From Streptomyces smyrnaeus (GTDB taxonomy: Bacteria > Actinomycetota > Actinomycetes > Streptomycetales > Streptomycetaceae), in the NCBI RefSeq assembly GCF_017676345.1, contig NZ_JAFFZM010000016.1, positions 62,001 through 126,000 on the forward strand: a DNA stretch of 64,000 nucleotides. The letters run 5' to 3'. Shown here one piece after another: positions 21,301 to 29,474 of the stretch (positions are counted from its first letter, which is position 1; each line of letters starts with the position of its first letter). The translations under genes and the position numbers were made by a program. The notes beneath the pieces are model-generated. The model was not told the origin of the DNA. It did not search any database and worked only from the letters and a program-made list of their open reading frames with translations.

Positions 21301-21844
21301 TCTTGTCGATGGTCGAGTCGAAGTAGACACCCGGCGAGCGGACGAGCTGAGTGACGACGACACGCTCGGTGCCGTTGACCACGAAGGTGCCCTTGTCGGT
21401 CATGAGCGGGAAGTCGCCCATGAAGACCGTCTGGGACTTGATCTCACCGGTTTCGTTGTTGGTGAACTCAGCCGTGACGAAGAGCGGCGCGGCGTACGTG
21501 AAGTCGCGCTCCTTGCACTCGTCGATCGAGTTCTTGGGGGGCTCGAAACGGTGGTCGCGGAAGGTCAGCGACATCGACCCGGAGAAGTCCTCGATCGGGG
21601 AGATCTCCTCGAAGATCTCTTCCAGACCGGACTTGGTGGGGACGTCCTGTCCACTGTCCAGCGCGGCCTCGACGCGAGCCTTCCAGGCGTCGTTGCCGAG
21701 CAGCCAGTCAAAGCTCTCGGTCTGGAGCGCAAGGAGGTTCGGAACCTCGAGGGGCTCCTTGATCTTCGCAAAAGAGATACGCAGCGGGGCAGTGCTGGCG
21801 CCGTTGTTCGAATTGGCAGTCGAGGCAGTGCGCGAGGCGGCCAA
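18362..21844 (-). CDS. rpoB: RNA polymerase subunit beta
   Basis: A 1160-aa subunit. The start is taken as TTG 21844, because GGAAGGA lies seven bases upstream and the product then begins A-A-S-R-T-A-S as in Streptomyces; an ATG at 21883 would add 13 residues. Standard lobe, flap (G-N-K-G-V-I-S-K) and C-terminal clamp segments are all present. The rifampicin region reads S-Q-F-M-D-Q-T-N-P-I-S-G-L-T-H-K-R-R-L-N-A-L. Residue 442 (E. coli 531) is thus Asn, with Thr at 429 and Ile at 432. Asn at 531 occurs in some naturally rifamycin-resistant actinomycetes. Whether it is normal for this lineage I cannot tell. Confidence 0.99.
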   Translation of the reverse strand: MAASRTASTANSNNGASTAPLRISFAKIKEPLEVPNLLALQTESFDWLLGNDAWKARVEAALDSGQDVPTKSGLEEIFEEISPIEDFSGSMSLTFRDHRFEPPKNSIDECKERDFTYAAPLFVTAEFTNNETGEIKSQTVFMGDFPLMTDKGTFVVNGTERVVVTQLVRSPGVYFDSTIDKTSDKDIYSAKIIPSRGAWLEMEIDKRDMVGVRIDRKRKQSVTVLLKALGWTSEQILEEFGQYESMRATLEKDHTQGQDDALLDIYRKLRPGEPPTREAAQTLLENLYFNPKRYDLAKVGRHKVNKKLGGDEPLNSGVLTTADIVATIKYLVKLHAGETESTSAEGDEIVIETDDIDHFGNRRLRNVGELIQNQVRTGLARMERVVRERMTTQDVEAITPQTLINIRPVVASIKEFFGTSQLSQFMDQTNPISGLTHKRRLNALGPGGLSRERAGFEVRDVHPSHYGRMCPIETPEGPNIGLIGSLASYGRVNAFGFVETPYRKVVDGTVTDEVHYLTADEEDRFVIAQANAPLTEEMRFAEDRVLVRRRGGEVDLIPGDDVDYMDVSPRQMVSVATAMIPFLEHDDANRALMGSNMMRQAVPLIKAESPLVGTGMEYRCAVDAGDVIKADKDGVVQEVSADYITVANDDGTYTTYRVAKFTRSNQGTSFNQKVLVDEGARVIEGQVLADGPSTDEGEMALGKNLLVAFMPWEGYNYEDAIILSQRLVQDDVLSSIHIEEHEVDARDTKLGPEEITRDIPNVSEEVLADLDERGIIRIGAEVEAGDILVGKVTPKGETELTPEERLLRAIFGEKAREVRDTSLKVPHGETGKVIGVRVFDREEGDELPPGVNQLVRVYVAQKRKITDGDKLAGRHGNKGVISKILPVEDMPFLEDGTPVDVILNPLGVPSRMNPGQVLEIHLGWLASQGWKVEGSEEWMQRLQAIGADDVAPRTNVATPVFDGAREDEIAGLFQATLPNRDGDRMVQPSGKAQLFDGRSGEPFPDPISVGYMYILKLHHLVDDKLHARSTGPYSMITQQPLGGKAQFGGQRFGEMEVWALEAYGAAYALQELLTIKSDDVTGRVKVYEAIVKGENIPEPGIPESFKVLIKEMQSLCLNVEVLSSDGMSIEMRDTDEDVFRAAEELGIDLSRREPSSVEEV

Positions 21845-21936
21845 GAGGGGGTCCTTCCGAGGGCTCGGACTCTCTACACGCATACCGGTGCCCCTGGTGA
21901 CGGGCAGGGGGCAGCTAATAGGCAGCGCAAAGGGTC

Positions 21937-21965
21937 AGTGTAGCCACAAGGCCCACTGATGTCCA
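21937..21965 (-). promoter_or_regulatory. Probable rpoBC promoter
   Basis: On the minus strand, TGGACA (21960-21965) and TACACT (21937-21942) are separated by 17 bases. The predicted start near 21930 leaves a leader of about 85 bases before the TTG start. This gives rpoBC its own transcription in addition to read-through from rplJL. Confidence 0.65.
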
Positions 21966-22259
21966 GAAAGGATTACGGGAAACCGGCTCACGCCCCGGTC
22001 TCCACCTCCTGTGATTGTTCTTCTCGTTTCCGCCCCCGTCCCCGGCGGCCTCGATACGCCAGGGCGGACGTGCTGCTGCGGCTCCTCGTGCCTGCCGCAA
22101 CACTTCCCGCTTCGCCGCCGATCCATGCCTCGGAGTTCGGATCGATGTGACGACGCGTCCCGAGAATTGCGCGCTGTGTGCCGTTCGTCAAGGCCCCCAG
22201 GAGCAACGAAGATCACCATACCCGCCGTCACCCACGCAGTACGCGACCGTCCAGCAACG
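21966..22259. other. rplL-rpoB intergenic spacer
   Basis: About 300 bases with no supported gene on either strand. A minus-strand TTGACG near 22186-22191 could belong to a further promoter, but no good -10 box follows it. The short open frames present lack ribosome binding sites or family matches. Confidence 0.5.
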
Positions 22260-22297
22260 GCGAAGGGCGACCACCCGTCTGGGTGATCGCCCTTCGC
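22260..22297 (-). terminator. Hairpin between rplL and rpoB
   Basis: A 17-bp stem with one mismatch (GCGAAGGGCGA arm, loop GTCT), about 110 bases past the rplL stop codon and ahead of the rpoB promoter. In Streptomyces and other bacteria this spacer carries a partial terminator that makes rplJL transcripts more abundant than rpoBC; this hairpin is the obvious candidate. Confidence 0.75.
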
Positions 22298-22404
22298 ACC
22301 ACGGCTACCCGCGCGGGGTAGCCGACGGTCTACCGCGATGACTCCGCGAGCCGACGGCCGAGAGGGCCGGCAGCTCGCCGAGCCGGTGACTCATCGAGTC
22401 GGGG

Positions 22405-22794
22405 TCACTTGACCTCGACCGAGGCGCCGGCGCCCTCGAGGGACTCCTTGGCCTTGTCGGCGGCGTCCTTGGCGACCTTCTCGAGGACCGGCTTCGGGGT
22501 GCCGTCCACGAGCTCCTTGGCCTCCTTCAGGCCGAGCGAGGTCAGCTCGCGCACGACCTTGATGACCTGGATCTTCTTGTCGCCGGCGCCGGTCAGGATG
22601 ACGTCGAACTCGTCCTGCTCGGGCTCGGCCTCGGCGGCGGCACCCGGGGCACCCGGGGCGGCGACGACGGCGGCGGCCGGGGCGGCGGCCTCGACGTCGA
22701 ACTTCTCCTCGAACTTCTTCACGAAGTCCGACAGCTCGATGAGGGTCATCTCCTCGAACTGGGCAAGCAGTTCGTCCTGGCTGAGCTTCGCCAT
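22405..22794 (-). CDS. rplL: 50S ribosomal protein L7/L12
   Basis: A 129-aa stalk protein that recruits translation GTPases. The N-terminal dimerisation helix pair is followed by an Ala/Gly-rich hinge (residues 38-58). The C-terminal globular domain carries K-x-x-V-I-K-V-V-R-E and L-G-L-K-E-A-K-E-L-V-D-G. ATG 22794 is preceded by GGAAGGA. It lies 134 bases after rplJ in the same transcript. Confidence 0.99.
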   Translation of the reverse strand: MAKLSQDELLAQFEEMTLIELSDFVKKFEEKFDVEAAAPAAAVVAAPGAPGAAAEAEPEQDEFDVILTGAGDKKIQVIKVVRELTSLGLKEAKELVDGTPKPVLEKVAKDAADKAKESLEGAGASVEVK

Positions 22795-22928
22795 GGTTGT
22801 GGTCCTTCCACTTCGGTCGGCTGGTGCCGGATCAATATGTCGGCGGGCTTACGGCCCGCTGTGACCGAGTACGCTGAGTTACCGGTCGCTGCCGGTCACC
22901 CGTTGTCACGGGCCACCGGTCACGGTCC

Positions 22929-23501
22929 TTACTCGGACTCGGTCTCGGCGGGAGCCGTGGTGTCGGCACCGCCCTGCTCTTCGACCTTGCTGCGAAGCGC
23001 GTCCGCGGTGCGGACGAACTTCGAGAGCGGGGCCTGGAAGGTCGCCGCGGCCTTCGCCATGGACGCCTTCATGCCACCGGCCAGCTTGGCGAGCAGCACC
23101 TCGCGGGACTCGAGGTCCGCGAGCTTCTTGAGGTCGTCGGCGCCGTACAGCGCGCCGTCGACGATGCCGCCCTTGATCACGAGGGCGGGGTTCTCCTTGG
23201 CGAAGTCACGAAGACCCTTCGCCGCCTCGACCGGGTCACCGGTCACGAAGGCGACAGCCGAGGAGCCCGTCAGGAACTCGTCGAGCTCGTTGATCCCGGC
23301 CTCGTTGGCCGCGATCTTGGTCAGCGTGTTCTTCACCACTCGGTACTGAGCGTTGTCACCGAGCGCACGACGCAGCTCCTTGAGCTGAGCCACGGAGAGT
23401 CCGGTGTACGCGGTGACCACAGCGGCGTTGGAGCCACGGAACTTGTCCGTGATCTCGTCGACGGCTGCGATCTTGTCGGGAGCGACCTGTTCCCTCGCCA
23501 T
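22929..23501 (-). CDS. rplJ: 50S ribosomal protein L10
   Basis: A 190-aa stalk base protein that binds 23S rRNA and anchors L7/L12 dimers. The ATG at 23501 has GGAAGGAGG nine bases upstream and gives the typical M-A-R-E-Q-V start; the frame is open further upstream but lacks any such site. Family motifs include Y-R-V-V-K-N-T-L and the G-G-M-K-A-S segment. Its C-terminus is rich in Ala, Glu and Thr. The long leader before it probably mediates feedback by the L10-L12 complex. Confidence 0.98.
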   Translation of the reverse strand: MAREQVAPDKIAAVDEITDKFRGSNAAVVTAYTGLSVAQLKELRRALGDNAQYRVVKNTLTKIAANEAGINELDEFLTGSSAVAFVTGDPVEAAKGLRDFAKENPALVIKGGIVDGALYGADDLKKLADLESREVLLAKLAGGMKASMAKAAATFQAPLSKFVRTADALRSKVEEQGGADTTAPAETESE

Positions 23502-23700
23502 GGGCCTCGGCCTCCTTCCGGGTGATGAGGACCGCTCGGAAGGGGCTGAACACGACAAACGCCCCAGCGCAGGCGCATGGGGCGTCGACTCGACCGAAAT
23601 GCGGGCAGCACCTCGGGAGTTCTTCCTCAATCACCTGCGCGGGTCGTCCGCAGCGAGCGGATCCTTCGGCCGTCGGCGCTCTGAGTGCGCACGACGACGA
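23502..23700 (-). promoter_or_regulatory. rplJ leader, likely L10-L12 autoregulatory site
   Basis: About 200 bases of untranslated leader before rplJ. It contains an ACGCCCCA/TGGGGCGT hairpin at 23559-23585 followed on the minus strand by TTGT, which looks like an attenuator. L10(L12)4 autoregulation through a leader is established for the family. The fold here is inferred, not modelled. Confidence 0.5.
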
Positions 23701-23735
23701 CCAGCGGTCTTTGGCTTCGTATGGAGACTACGCGA

Positions 23736-23772
23736 ACGGGCCCGGGACCGGCAAATCCGGTCCCGGGCCCGT
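23736..23772 (-). terminator. Terminator after lipoprotein gene
   Basis: A perfect 16-bp stem (ACGGGCCCGGGACCGG with its complement) and a five-base loop, 58 bases past the lipoprotein stop codon. It separates the lipoprotein gene from rplJ. Confidence 0.9.
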
Positions 23773-23829
23773 TCCGGCCGGCCCGTGCGCTCAGCCGGGC
23801 CGGTCGGGCTGTCGGGCCGACTCAGGCGG

Positions 23830-24717
23830 TCAGCTGCGGGCGCCGCCGTTCTGCGTCATCAGTCCCGCGGCGTCCGTCGTCTCGCCGGCGGGCGGGGCGG
23901 TCACCTCCACGGAGGTGCCGTAGTCCGTGTAGTAGTTGGTGGCGTCGATGCCGGTGGCGCCGTCGGTGCTCTTGGCGACCTCGTGCTTCTTCACCAGCAG
24001 GTCGTTCTCATCGATCCACAGATCGATCTTCTCCTTCTTCAGACCCTGCTGCTTGAACTGCTGCTCAAGGGCCTGAAGGTCCTTCTCCGAGAGGTCCTTC
24101 GACTGCATCCGGGCCAGCTCGGAGACGGAGATCGTGCCGGAGTAGTGGGTGGTCTTCTTGCCCCGCACCGTCTCGGTGCCCAGGGCCTTGACCTTGCCCG
24201 AGGCCAGCACGAGCTGGACCGAGCGCGCCGGGTTGTTGTTCTGCATCTGGTCCTTGAGCATGGCGCCCGAGGCGCCGCCCTTCTCGGCCAGCGTGTCGTA
24301 GTCGTACTTCATCCACTTCTTGCCGCCGGGCACTCCGGTCGCGGGCTGGACGAACATCGCGTCGGGCAGGTAGATGGCCTTCGCCGACTGGGCACCGCCG
24401 CCCATGGTGAGATCGGCCTCACCCTTCATTCCACCGCCGGACCAGTCGAAGGCGCCCTTCATCCTGGTGCTCATGGTCCTGCCCTGGGACGTCTGCTTGT
24501 TGACGCCCTCGACCTTGGCGGAGTGCTGCTCGTCCGTGGCCGTCGACGCCTTCTTCAGCGCTGCCAGGGCCCCCTGCAGCGCCGAGCCGCCGCCCTTGGC
24601 CTCCTTGCCGCCGCCCCCGCTGCCGTTGCCGCCGTCCGCCTTCTCGCCGCCGCACGCCGTCAGCCCGGCTATCAGCGCGATACCCGCGGCGGTCGCCGCC
24701 ATCCTGGTCTTCCGCAT
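23830..24717 (-). CDS. Secreted lipoprotein, LppX/LprG-like
   Basis: A 295-aa probable lipoprotein. The N-terminus is basic (R-K-T-R) and followed by a hydrophobic stretch and the lipobox L-T-A-C, giving a lipidated Cys at residue 22. A Gly-rich, low-complexity linker runs over residues 24-48. The remainder resembles the LolA/LppX beta fold, with a K-K-W-M-K-Y-D segment and I-D-L-W-I-D-E-N-D-L. The family binds lipids or acts in envelope homeostasis; the ligand here is unknown. It lies between rplA and rplJ in the same direction, with strong hairpins on both sides, so it is probably transcribed on its own. Confidence 0.85.
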   Translation of the reverse strand: MRKTRMAATAAGIALIAGLTACGGEKADGGNGSGGGGKEAKGGGSALQGALAALKKASTATDEQHSAKVEGVNKQTSQGRTMSTRMKGAFDWSGGGMKGEADLTMGGGAQSAKAIYLPDAMFVQPATGVPGGKKWMKYDYDTLAEKGGASGAMLKDQMQNNNPARSVQLVLASGKVKALGTETVRGKKTTHYSGTISVSELARMQSKDLSEKDLQALEQQFKQQGLKKEKIDLWIDENDLLVKKHEVAKSTDGATGIDATNYYTDYGTSVEVTAPPAGETTDAAGLMTQNGGARS

Positions 24718-24960
24718 GGGACTCAGCCCCCCTGTTGCTGGACGGGCCCGGAACAGGGCCCCCGTTCTTTACCCGCACCTTACGCAACAGCGGAGACGCA
24801 GCCCACACCGGTACGGGTTCCGCCGACTGCCCAGAACGGCAGGTCTCGACAGGACACGGCGACGGACGGAGATCGCACGCGGACGACAGACGTCCGGACG
24901 CATGAACGGCGAACGTCCGAACGCATGGACAACAGACGTCCCGGCCGCACGGACAACGGC
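24718..24960. other. Spacer with degenerate GACGTCC/GAACGTCC repeats
   Basis: Between the rplA terminator and the lipoprotein gene. Imperfect repeats of the type GAACGTCCGAACGCATGGA occur around 24880-24950. The lipoprotein promoter should lie here but was not resolved. Confidence 0.4.
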
Positions 24961-25002
24961 GAAGGCCGGTGCCCACCCCCGAGGGGGCGGGCACCGGCCT
25001 TC
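24961..25002 (-). terminator. rplA terminator
   Basis: A 14-bp perfect stem, GAAGGCCGGTGCCC with its complement, about 24 bases past the rplA stop codon. Confidence 0.85.
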
Positions 25003-25025
25003 GGTGCCTGCGGGCCGGTCGCGGA

Positions 25026-25748
25026 TCAGGCCGCGGCCGGGTCCTCCTCGACGAGGAGGTTGCGGGTGCGGTTCGGGTCGACCGGGATGCCGGGGCCCAT
25101 CGTGGTGGTGAAGGAGGCCTTCTTGATGTACCGGCCCTTCGCCGCCGCGGGCTTCAGCCTGGTGATCTCCTCAAGGGCGGCGGCGTAGTTCTCGACGAGC
25201 TGCTGCTCGTCGAAGGACGCCTTGCCGATGATGAAGTGCAGGTTGGCGTGCTTGTCGACGCGGAACTCGATCTTGCCGCCCTTGATGTCGCCCACGGCCT
25301 TGGCCACGTCGGGGGTGACGGTGCCGGTCTTCGGGTTCGGCATCAGACCACGCGGACCGAGCACCCGGCCGAGACGGCCGACCTTGCCCATCAGGTCCGG
25401 GGTGGCGACGACGGCGTCGAAGTCGAGACGACCGCCGGCGACCTCCTCGATGAGCTCGTCGGAGCCGACGATGTCGGCCCCAGCGGCCTCCGCCGCCGCA
25501 GCACGGTCGCCGGTCGCGAAGACCAGGACCCGGGCGGTCTTACCGGTGCCGTGCGGGAGGTTGACGGTGCCGCGGACCATCTGGTCGGCCTTGCGCGGGT
25601 CGACACCCAGGCGCATGGCGACCTCGACGGTCGCGTCGAAGCTCTTCGTGGAGGTCTCCTTGGCGAGACGGACGGCCTCCAGGGGCGCGTACTGACGCGT
25701 CCTGTCGATCTTCTCGTCCGCTGCGCGGAGTGTCTTGCTGCGCTTCAC
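25026..25748 (-). CDS. rplA: 50S ribosomal protein L1
   Basis: A 240-aa protein of the L1 stalk, involved in E-site tRNA release. GTG 25748 is preceded by CAGGAG and gives the expected K-R-S-K-T-L-R-A start. Domain markers include L-P-H-G-T-G-K, the G-L-M-P-N-P-K-T-G-T-V motif and the T-x-x-x-G-P-G-I-x-V-D C-terminus. It lies 79 bases after rplK, in the same transcript. Confidence 0.99.
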   Translation of the reverse strand: MKRSKTLRAADEKIDRTRQYAPLEAVRLAKETSTKSFDATVEVAMRLGVDPRKADQMVRGTVNLPHGTGKTARVLVFATGDRAAAAEAAGADIVGSDELIEEVAGGRLDFDAVVATPDLMGKVGRLGRVLGPRGLMPNPKTGTVTPDVAKAVGDIKGGKIEFRVDKHANLHFIIGKASFDEQQLVENYAAALEEITRLKPAAAKGRYIKKASFTTTMGPGIPVDPNRTRNLLVEEDPAAA

Positions 25749-25827
25749 TGCTGCTCCTGACGGTATGGAGTCGTGGTGCGGGCCAGCGCTTGGCCCTGCC
25801 ACGGGGGTGGGAACGGGTGCCGGGGGC

Positions 25828-26262
25828 TCAGCCCTCGACGGTCACACCCATGGAACGGGCGGTACCGGCGATGATCTTCTCCGCCTGGTCCAGGTTGTTG
25901 GCGTTGAGGTCGGGCATCTTGGTCGTGGCGATCTCGCGCACCTGGTCACGGGTGATCTTGGCGACCTTGGTGGTGTGCGGGGTGCCGGAGCCCTTCTCGA
26001 CGCCCGCGGCCTTGAGGATCATCTTGGAGGCCGGCGGCGTCTTGGTGATGAAGGTGAAGGAGCGGTCCTCGTAGACCGTGATCTCCACCGGGATCACCCA
26101 GCCACGCTGCGACTCGGTCGCGGCGTTGTAGGCCTTGCAGAACTCCATGATGTTGACGCCGTGCTGACCCAGCGCCGGGCCGACCGGCGGCGCCGGGTTG
26201 GCTGCACCGGCCTGGATCTGGAGCTTGATCAGCCCCGCGACCTTCTTCTTCTTGGGAGGCAT
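25828..26262 (-). CDS. rplK: 50S ribosomal protein L11
   Basis: A 144-aa protein at the GTPase-associated centre, also required for RelA-type stringent signalling. The M-P-P-K-K-K-K start at 26262 follows a GGAGAG site. P-A-P-P-V-G-P-A-L-G-Q-H-G-V-N-I is the conserved N-terminal Pro-rich motif that contacts thiostrepton-type antibiotics; it is intact. Confidence 0.99.
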   Translation of the reverse strand: MPPKKKKVAGLIKLQIQAGAANPAPPVGPALGQHGVNIMEFCKAYNAATESQRGWVIPVEITVYEDRSFTFITKTPPASKMILKAAGVEKGSGTPHTTKVAKITRDQVREIATTKMPDLNANNLDQAEKIIAGTARSMGVTVEG

Positions 26263-26330
26263 GTTCTCTCCGGGTCCTGGTGAGTTGCGACTCTCCCCCA
26301 CCCTTCACCCGGGCGGAGGCATACCGCACA

Positions 26331-26360
26331 ACGATAGCCCGTACCGTTCCGCGGCTTGAA
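26331..26360 (-). promoter_or_regulatory. Probable rplKA promoter
   Basis: On the minus strand, TTCAAG (26355-26360) and TATCGT (26331-26336) are 18 bases apart, between the nusG hairpin and rplK. It would allow rplKA to be transcribed separately from secE-nusG. Confidence 0.5.
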
Positions 26361-26367
26361 ACCGAGC

Positions 26368-26401
26368 AGGTCAGGAAGGACGCGAGTGCCCTTCCTGACC
26401 T
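26368..26401 (-). terminator. nusG terminator
   Basis: A perfect 12-bp stem, AGGTCAGGAAGG with CCTTCCTGACCT, and a ten-base loop, 41 bases after the nusG stop codon. Confidence 0.85.
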
Positions 26402-26442
26402 GTCCGGAAGCTGGTTTTCCCGCCCGTGGGGGCAGGGTGGGA

Positions 26443-27330
26443 TCAGTTCTTCTGGATCTGGTCGAAGCTCAGCTCGACCGGCGTCTCGCGGCCGAAGATC
26501 TCGACGAGGCCCTTGACCTTCTTCGAGTCGGCGTTGATCTCGTTGATGGTCGCCTGGAGGGTGGCGAACGGGCCGTCGGTGACGGTGACCGAGTCGCCGA
26601 CCTCGAAGTCGAGGACCTGGACCTCCACCTTGCGCCCCGGACCGCCGGCCGGCTTGCCCTCCTCGTCGGCCGCGGCGGCCTTGGCGGCCTTCTCCTCGGC
26701 CTCGGGGGCGAGCATCTTGACGATCTCGTCGAGGGTCAGCGGGTACGGGTCGTAGGCGTTGCCGACGAAGCCGGTGACACCGGGGGTGTTGCGCACGACG
26801 CCCCACGACTCGTTGGTCAGGTCCATCCGGACCAGCACATAGCCGGGCAGCTTGTTCTGCCGCACGGTGCGGCGGTCGCCGTTCTTGATCTGGACGACCT
26901 CTTCCTGCGGCACCTCGGCCTGGAAGATGAAGTCCTCGACGTTGAGCGAGACGGCGCGCTGCTCCAGGTTGGTCTTCACCCGGTTCTCGTAGCCGGCGTA
27001 GGTGTGGATCACGTACCACTCGCCGGGCAGGAAGCGCAGCTCCTCGCGGAGCTGGGCGACGGGGTCGACCTGCTCCTCCTCGGTCCCCTCGCCTTCCTCG
27101 GCCTCTGTCGCTACGGCCTCCTCGGCCTCGGCTTCGGCGGTCTCCTCGGCGGAGGCTGCGACCTCGGCGTCGCCCTCCTCGCGGACGGCGGCCTCCTCGG
27201 CGGGCTCACCGGCAGCGGTCTCGGCGGCTTCCGCCCGGTCGACGCTGCTGTCCGCTGCCTCGACGATGTCGCGCGCCGTGTCGTCACCCTCGGCGGGCTC
27301 GACGGCATCGTTCATGTTCGGCTCAGACAC
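26443..27330 (-). CDS. nusG: Transcription antitermination protein NusG
   Basis: A 295-aa RNA polymerase-binding elongation factor. The first 110 residues are an acidic, Ala/Glu-rich extension typical of Streptomyces and absent in E. coli. The NGN domain begins at W-Y-V-I-H-T-Y-A-G-Y-E, includes the L-P-G-Y-V-L-V motif and runs to about residue 220. A linker rich in Lys, Ala and Glu follows. The C-terminal KOW domain contains G-D-S-V-T-V-T-D-G-P-F-A. It starts at GTG 27330 with AGGAAG upstream, 73 bases after secE in the same transcript. Confidence 0.98.
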   Translation of the reverse strand: MSEPNMNDAVEPAEGDDTARDIVEAADSSVDRAEAAETAAGEPAEEAAVREEGDAEVAASAEETAEAEAEEAVATEAEEGEGTEEEQVDPVAQLREELRFLPGEWYVIHTYAGYENRVKTNLEQRAVSLNVEDFIFQAEVPQEEVVQIKNGDRRTVRQNKLPGYVLVRMDLTNESWGVVRNTPGVTGFVGNAYDPYPLTLDEIVKMLAPEAEEKAAKAAAADEEGKPAGGPGRKVEVQVLDFEVGDSVTVTDGPFATLQATINEINADSKKVKGLVEIFGRETPVELSFDQIQKN

Positions 27331-27403
27331 GGTGGCTGCTTCTTCCTGGCTACAAGGGGTCGAACATGCGGAAAGCCCCGCGGAGGGGGCTCTGCGCGGA
27401 GGG

Positions 27404-27685
27404 TCAGCCGAAGACGTGTTTCATGACTTCGGTCAGCCCATAGTCAATCACGAACACCAAAGCGATGATGATGATGACAAAGACGATCACCACGCTCGTG
27501 TACGTGGAGAGCTGCTGCCGCGTCGGCCAGACGACCTTCCGAAGCTCCGCGACGATCTGGCGGTAGAAAAGAGCGAGCCGGGCCACCGGCCCCTTCTTCG
27601 CCCGCTTTCCGCCCTTACGGGGCTTCTTGCCTTCGGACGACCCTCCGGGCTCGGGGACCTCGGTGGTGTCCGTGATCTCCGTCAC
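27404..27685 (-). CDS. secE: Preprotein translocase subunit SecE
   Basis: A 93-aa essential component of the SecYEG channel. The charged, Lys/Gly-rich N-terminal half is followed by the conserved amphipathic motif E-L-R-K-V-V-W-P-T-R-Q and a single transmembrane helix of about 24 residues. It ends with D-Y-G-L-T-E-V. Starts at GTG 27685. Confidence 0.98.
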   Translation of the reverse strand: MTEITDTTEVPEPGGSSEGKKPRKGGKRAKKGPVARLALFYRQIVAELRKVVWPTRQQLSTYTSVVIVFVIIIIALVFVIDYGLTEVMKHVFG

Positions 27686-27744
27686 TCGTCCTCACCTGAT
27701 CCGGGTCGTTGCCCTGCGGCGTCCGGCCCGGCCGCACGGCGGTG

Positions 27745-27773
27745 CAATTAAGTGCAGTTCCATACATACGCAA
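27745..27773 (-). promoter_or_regulatory. Probable secE-nusG promoter
   Basis: On the minus strand, TTGCGT (27768-27773) and TAATTG (27745-27750) are separated by 17 bases, between tRNA-Trp and secE. A small CACAC/GTGTG hairpin just upstream may mark the end of the tRNA transcript. Confidence 0.6.
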
Positions 27774-27794
27774 GCACACAGCCGGTGTGTGTAG

Positions 27795-27867
27795 CAGGGC
27801 CGGAGGGACTCGAACCCCCAACCGCTGGTTTTGGAGACCAGTGCTCTACCAATTGAGCTACGACCCT
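27795..27867 (-). tRNA. tRNA-Trp (CCA anticodon)
   Basis: 73 bases fold as a cloverleaf. The acceptor AGGGTCG pairs with CGGCCCT, with one G-U pair. The D-arm has GCTCAATTGGTAGAGC, the anticodon CCA sits in a CTGGT/ACCAG stem, the T-loop is GGTTCGAGTCC and the discriminator is G. The 3' CCA is not encoded. Confidence 0.97.
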
Positions 27868-27891
27868 TTGTCTTCCCCTCAACCTACCGCA

Positions 27892-27909
27892 TCCATGCAG
27901 TCGCATGGA
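27892..27909. promoter_or_regulatory. 7-bp palindrome upstream of tRNA-Trp
   Basis: TCCATGC and GCATGGA flank a 4-base spacer, 25 bases upstream of the mature tRNA end. It may overlap the tRNA promoter (a TAGGTT on the minus strand could be its -10), but the role is a guess. Confidence 0.3.
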
Positions 27910-28081
27910 GTGCGCGGCAAGAACACGCTGTGACTGACGGTTGAAGGCCAACGACGTGAGAGTGTACGTGCTCTGCGGCCGGGCGTCGAACAGGATGCGG
28001 TCCGCCCGCCGCCGCGTGCTGTGATCCGGCCGCCGCCAAACCCCCGTGCCCCGCGGCTGCCGGGTCTGGGAACATGCCTCT

Positions 28082-29308
<1,227 letters not shown>

Positions 29309-29373
29309 CCGCGCGGGGACCGGTGCGGGGCCCGTCCCGCCACCTCCTCCCCACTCTCGGCTCCCTCGGCGAA

Positions 29374-29402
29374 GCGGGGCCCGGGCACGGCCCGGGCCCC
29401 GC
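29374..29402 (+). terminator. aspC terminator
   Basis: A perfect 13-bp stem, GCGGGGCCCGGGC with its complement, around a 3-base loop. A CGCGTTT tail follows. It lies 65 bases after the aspC stop codon. Confidence 0.85.
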
Positions 29403-29474
29403 TCGCGTTTTCGGGAGCACCCCCTTACGAGAACCGGCTACCTCCCCGGCGCCCGGATACGGCAGGATCTTGGG

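Noticed and set aside
18767..21943. 1058-aa open frame opposite rpoB
   Set aside because: Antisense shadow of a highly conserved gene; composition is that of a reverse-complement frame in GC-rich DNA.
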